This document shows positions 12,708-13,240 of a DNA stretch of 13,240 nt, one piece after another. The DNA is from an uncultured Oscillospiraceae bacterium (GTDB taxonomy: Bacteria; Bacillota; Clostridia; Oscillospirales; Oscillospiraceae), in contig CAKTOK010000043.1 of the NCBI GenBank assembly GCA_934589835.1, positions 1 to 13,240 on the forward strand, in the 5' to 3' direction. The position numbers were made by a program, and so were the translations under genes. The notes beneath the pieces are model-generated. The model made no database searches. It was not told where the DNA came from and was given only the letters and a program-made list of their open reading frames with translations. Every line of letters starts with the position of its first letter. The first letter of the stretch is position 1.

Positions 12708-12713
12708 CCTCCT
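12708..12713 (-). promoter_or_regulatory. Ribosome site deciding a TTG start
   Basis: AGGAGG on the minus strand (CCTCCT on the plus) is nine bases from TTG at 12698-12696. It lies inside the frame that would be read from the upstream ATG at 12746, which argues against that ATG. Confidence 0.72.
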
Positions 12714-12734
12714 GTACAAATTCAAGTAACGCCT

Positions 12735-12763
12735 ATTGTAGCGCATAGGGCGGAAAAAGTCAT
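12735..12763 (-). promoter_or_regulatory. Possible promoter of the Derlin-like gene
   Basis: On the minus strand, ATGACT (12763-12758) and TACAAT (12740-12735) are 17 bases apart. The -10 is good and the -35 weak. It would start transcription near 12728, between the rejected ATG and the TTG start, which also supports the TTG. Confidence 0.42.
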
Positions 12764-12830
12764 GTCATTTTTTTGAACAATGGAAAAGTTTCCAGAAAGT
12801 AAATTGTTTCCGTTTTTTTCGGAAAACCTA

Positions 12831-12858
12831 TTGACAACCGCAAAAAACCTGCTATCAT
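12831..12858 (+). promoter_or_regulatory. Promoter of the metK riboswitch transcript
   Basis: TTGACA (12831-12836), a 16-base spacer and TATCAT (12853-12858) stand about 20 bases before the aptamer. The -35 is perfect and the -10 has five of six consensus bases. Confidence 0.78.
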
Positions 12859-12876
12859 ATATGGCACAAGTTCATA

Positions 12877-12970
12877 CCTTATCAAGAGTGGCGAAGGGAC
12901 CGGCCCGATGAAGCCACGGCAACCTGTTTTTTCAAGGTGCCAAATCCGGCGAACGAATCGAAAGATGAGG
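12877..12970 (+). promoter_or_regulatory. SAM-I (S-box) riboswitch aptamer controlling metK
   Basis: The S-box core is plain: CTTATCAAGAG, GGCGAAGGGACCGGCCCGA, TGAAGCCACGGCAACC, a variable stem around the T-rich loop, AAGGTGCCAAATCC, and GAAAGATGAGG. The closing stem pairs CCTTATC (12877-12883) with GATGAGG (12964-12970). In this class S-adenosylmethionine binding favours the downstream terminator and lowers metK expression, so the product of MetK shuts off its own gene. Confidence 0.95.
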
Positions 12971-12987
12971 GAAGGCAAGAAAGCTTC

Positions 12988-13019
12988 AGCACTCTGTCGG
13001 TTCGGCAGAGCGCTTTTTT
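12988..13019 (+). terminator. Expression-platform terminator of the SAM-I riboswitch
   Basis: CTCTGTCG (12992-12999) pairs with CGGCAGAG (13003-13010) with one G-U pair; AGC and GCT extend it past one mismatch, and TTTTTT follows (13014-13019). It ends 33 bases before the metK start. An alternative antiterminator should use its 5' arm when SAM is low, but I did not fold it. Confidence 0.88.
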
Positions 13020-13052
13020 GTTGCGTGTTCCCAAAAGAAAGGAGAAATTATC

Positions 13053-13240
13053 ATGGCAAGACATCTGTTTACTTCTGAATCCGTTACCGAGGGGCATCCC
13101 GATAAGATCTGCGACCAGATCTCCGACGCGGTGCTGGACGCGATCTTTGAGCAGGACCCCAACGGCCGCGTGGCCTGCGAGACCTGCGCCTCCACCGGCC
13201 TGATCCACATCATGGGTGAGATCACCACCAGCTGCTATGT
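13053..13240 (+). CDS. metK: S-adenosylmethionine synthetase (3' end cut by window)
   Basis: The first 62 residues are present. They begin [21 protein letters not shown], the conserved ATP- and metal-binding start of MetK ([10 protein letters not shown]), followed by [15 protein letters not shown] and [17 protein letters not shown]. The enzyme makes SAM from methionine and ATP in the cytoplasm. AAAGGAG precedes the ATG by eight bases. The SAM-I riboswitch directly upstream confirms the identity and gives feedback control by SAM. Confidence 0.97.
   Translation, partial: MARHLFTSESVTEGHPDKICDQISDAVLDAIFEQDPNGRVACETCASTGLIHIMGEITTSCY

Noticed and set aside
12781..12826. Two small hairpins (TGGAAA/TTTCCA and TTTCCG/CGGAAA) between the Derlin-like gene and metK
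   Set aside because: The stems are only six pairs, AT-rich, and the T-run is in the loop; they may be chance in this AT-rich spacer.

Overview
The window looks like the chromosome of a gut-type Firmicute of the class Clostridia, probably near the Oscillospiraceae. The basis is an S-box (SAM-I) riboswitch in front of metK, strong AGGAGG ribosome sites, a GntR/YtrA-type ABC operon, and gene families such as a DUF6076-like protein and a large serine recombinase with a C-terminal DUF4368-like part. The right part (about 7.6 to 12.7 kb) is visibly richer in G+C than the left part. No species can be named from the sequence alone.

Positions 1 to about 7.5 kb look like the right-hand part of an integrated mobile element. 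From left to right it carries: a minus-strand gene, cut by the window edge, for a large protein with zinc ribbon, TIR domain, coiled coil and RCC1-like repeats; its upstream partner, a small ribbon-helix-helix (RHH) protein, with a promoter framed by a perfect inverted repeat; a DUF6076-like zinc-finger protein; then, on the plus strand, a RepA-like RecA-fold ATPase ending in iteron-like repeats, about 490 bases of hairpin-rich non-coding DNA, an RHH-like protein, a small TnpW-like protein and a large serine recombinase. The recombinase frame is broken by a single in-frame TAG. Just after the recombinase terminator lies the 3' end of a tRNA gene (T-arm, acceptor strand, CCA and terminator) with no 5' part, as expected at the right attachment site of an element that entered a tRNA gene. 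The left end was not found in the window.

Positions 7.6 to 11.7 kb hold a compact minus-strand operon: GntR regulator, two membrane proteins, ABC ATPase and a membrane-anchored 508-residue protein of unknown function. Four of its genes are joined by overlapping ends. Its promoter carries two similar palindromes that are good operators for the GntR protein. Next, on the minus strand, is a rhomboid/Derlin-like membrane protein that lacks a visible GxSG motif, has a C-terminal zinc-binding tail and probably starts at TTG. The window ends with the SAM-I riboswitch and the first 62 codons of metK.

The best candidate for an undescribed system is the RHH plus TIR/RCC1 pair. It combines a TIR domain of the kind that can degrade NAD, a coiled coil and a C-terminal propeller whose tandem repeats are almost identical in DNA, all under its own apparently self-controlled promoter on a mobile element. 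This resembles NLR-like sensors with fast-changing repeat domains, but the function is inferred and not shown.
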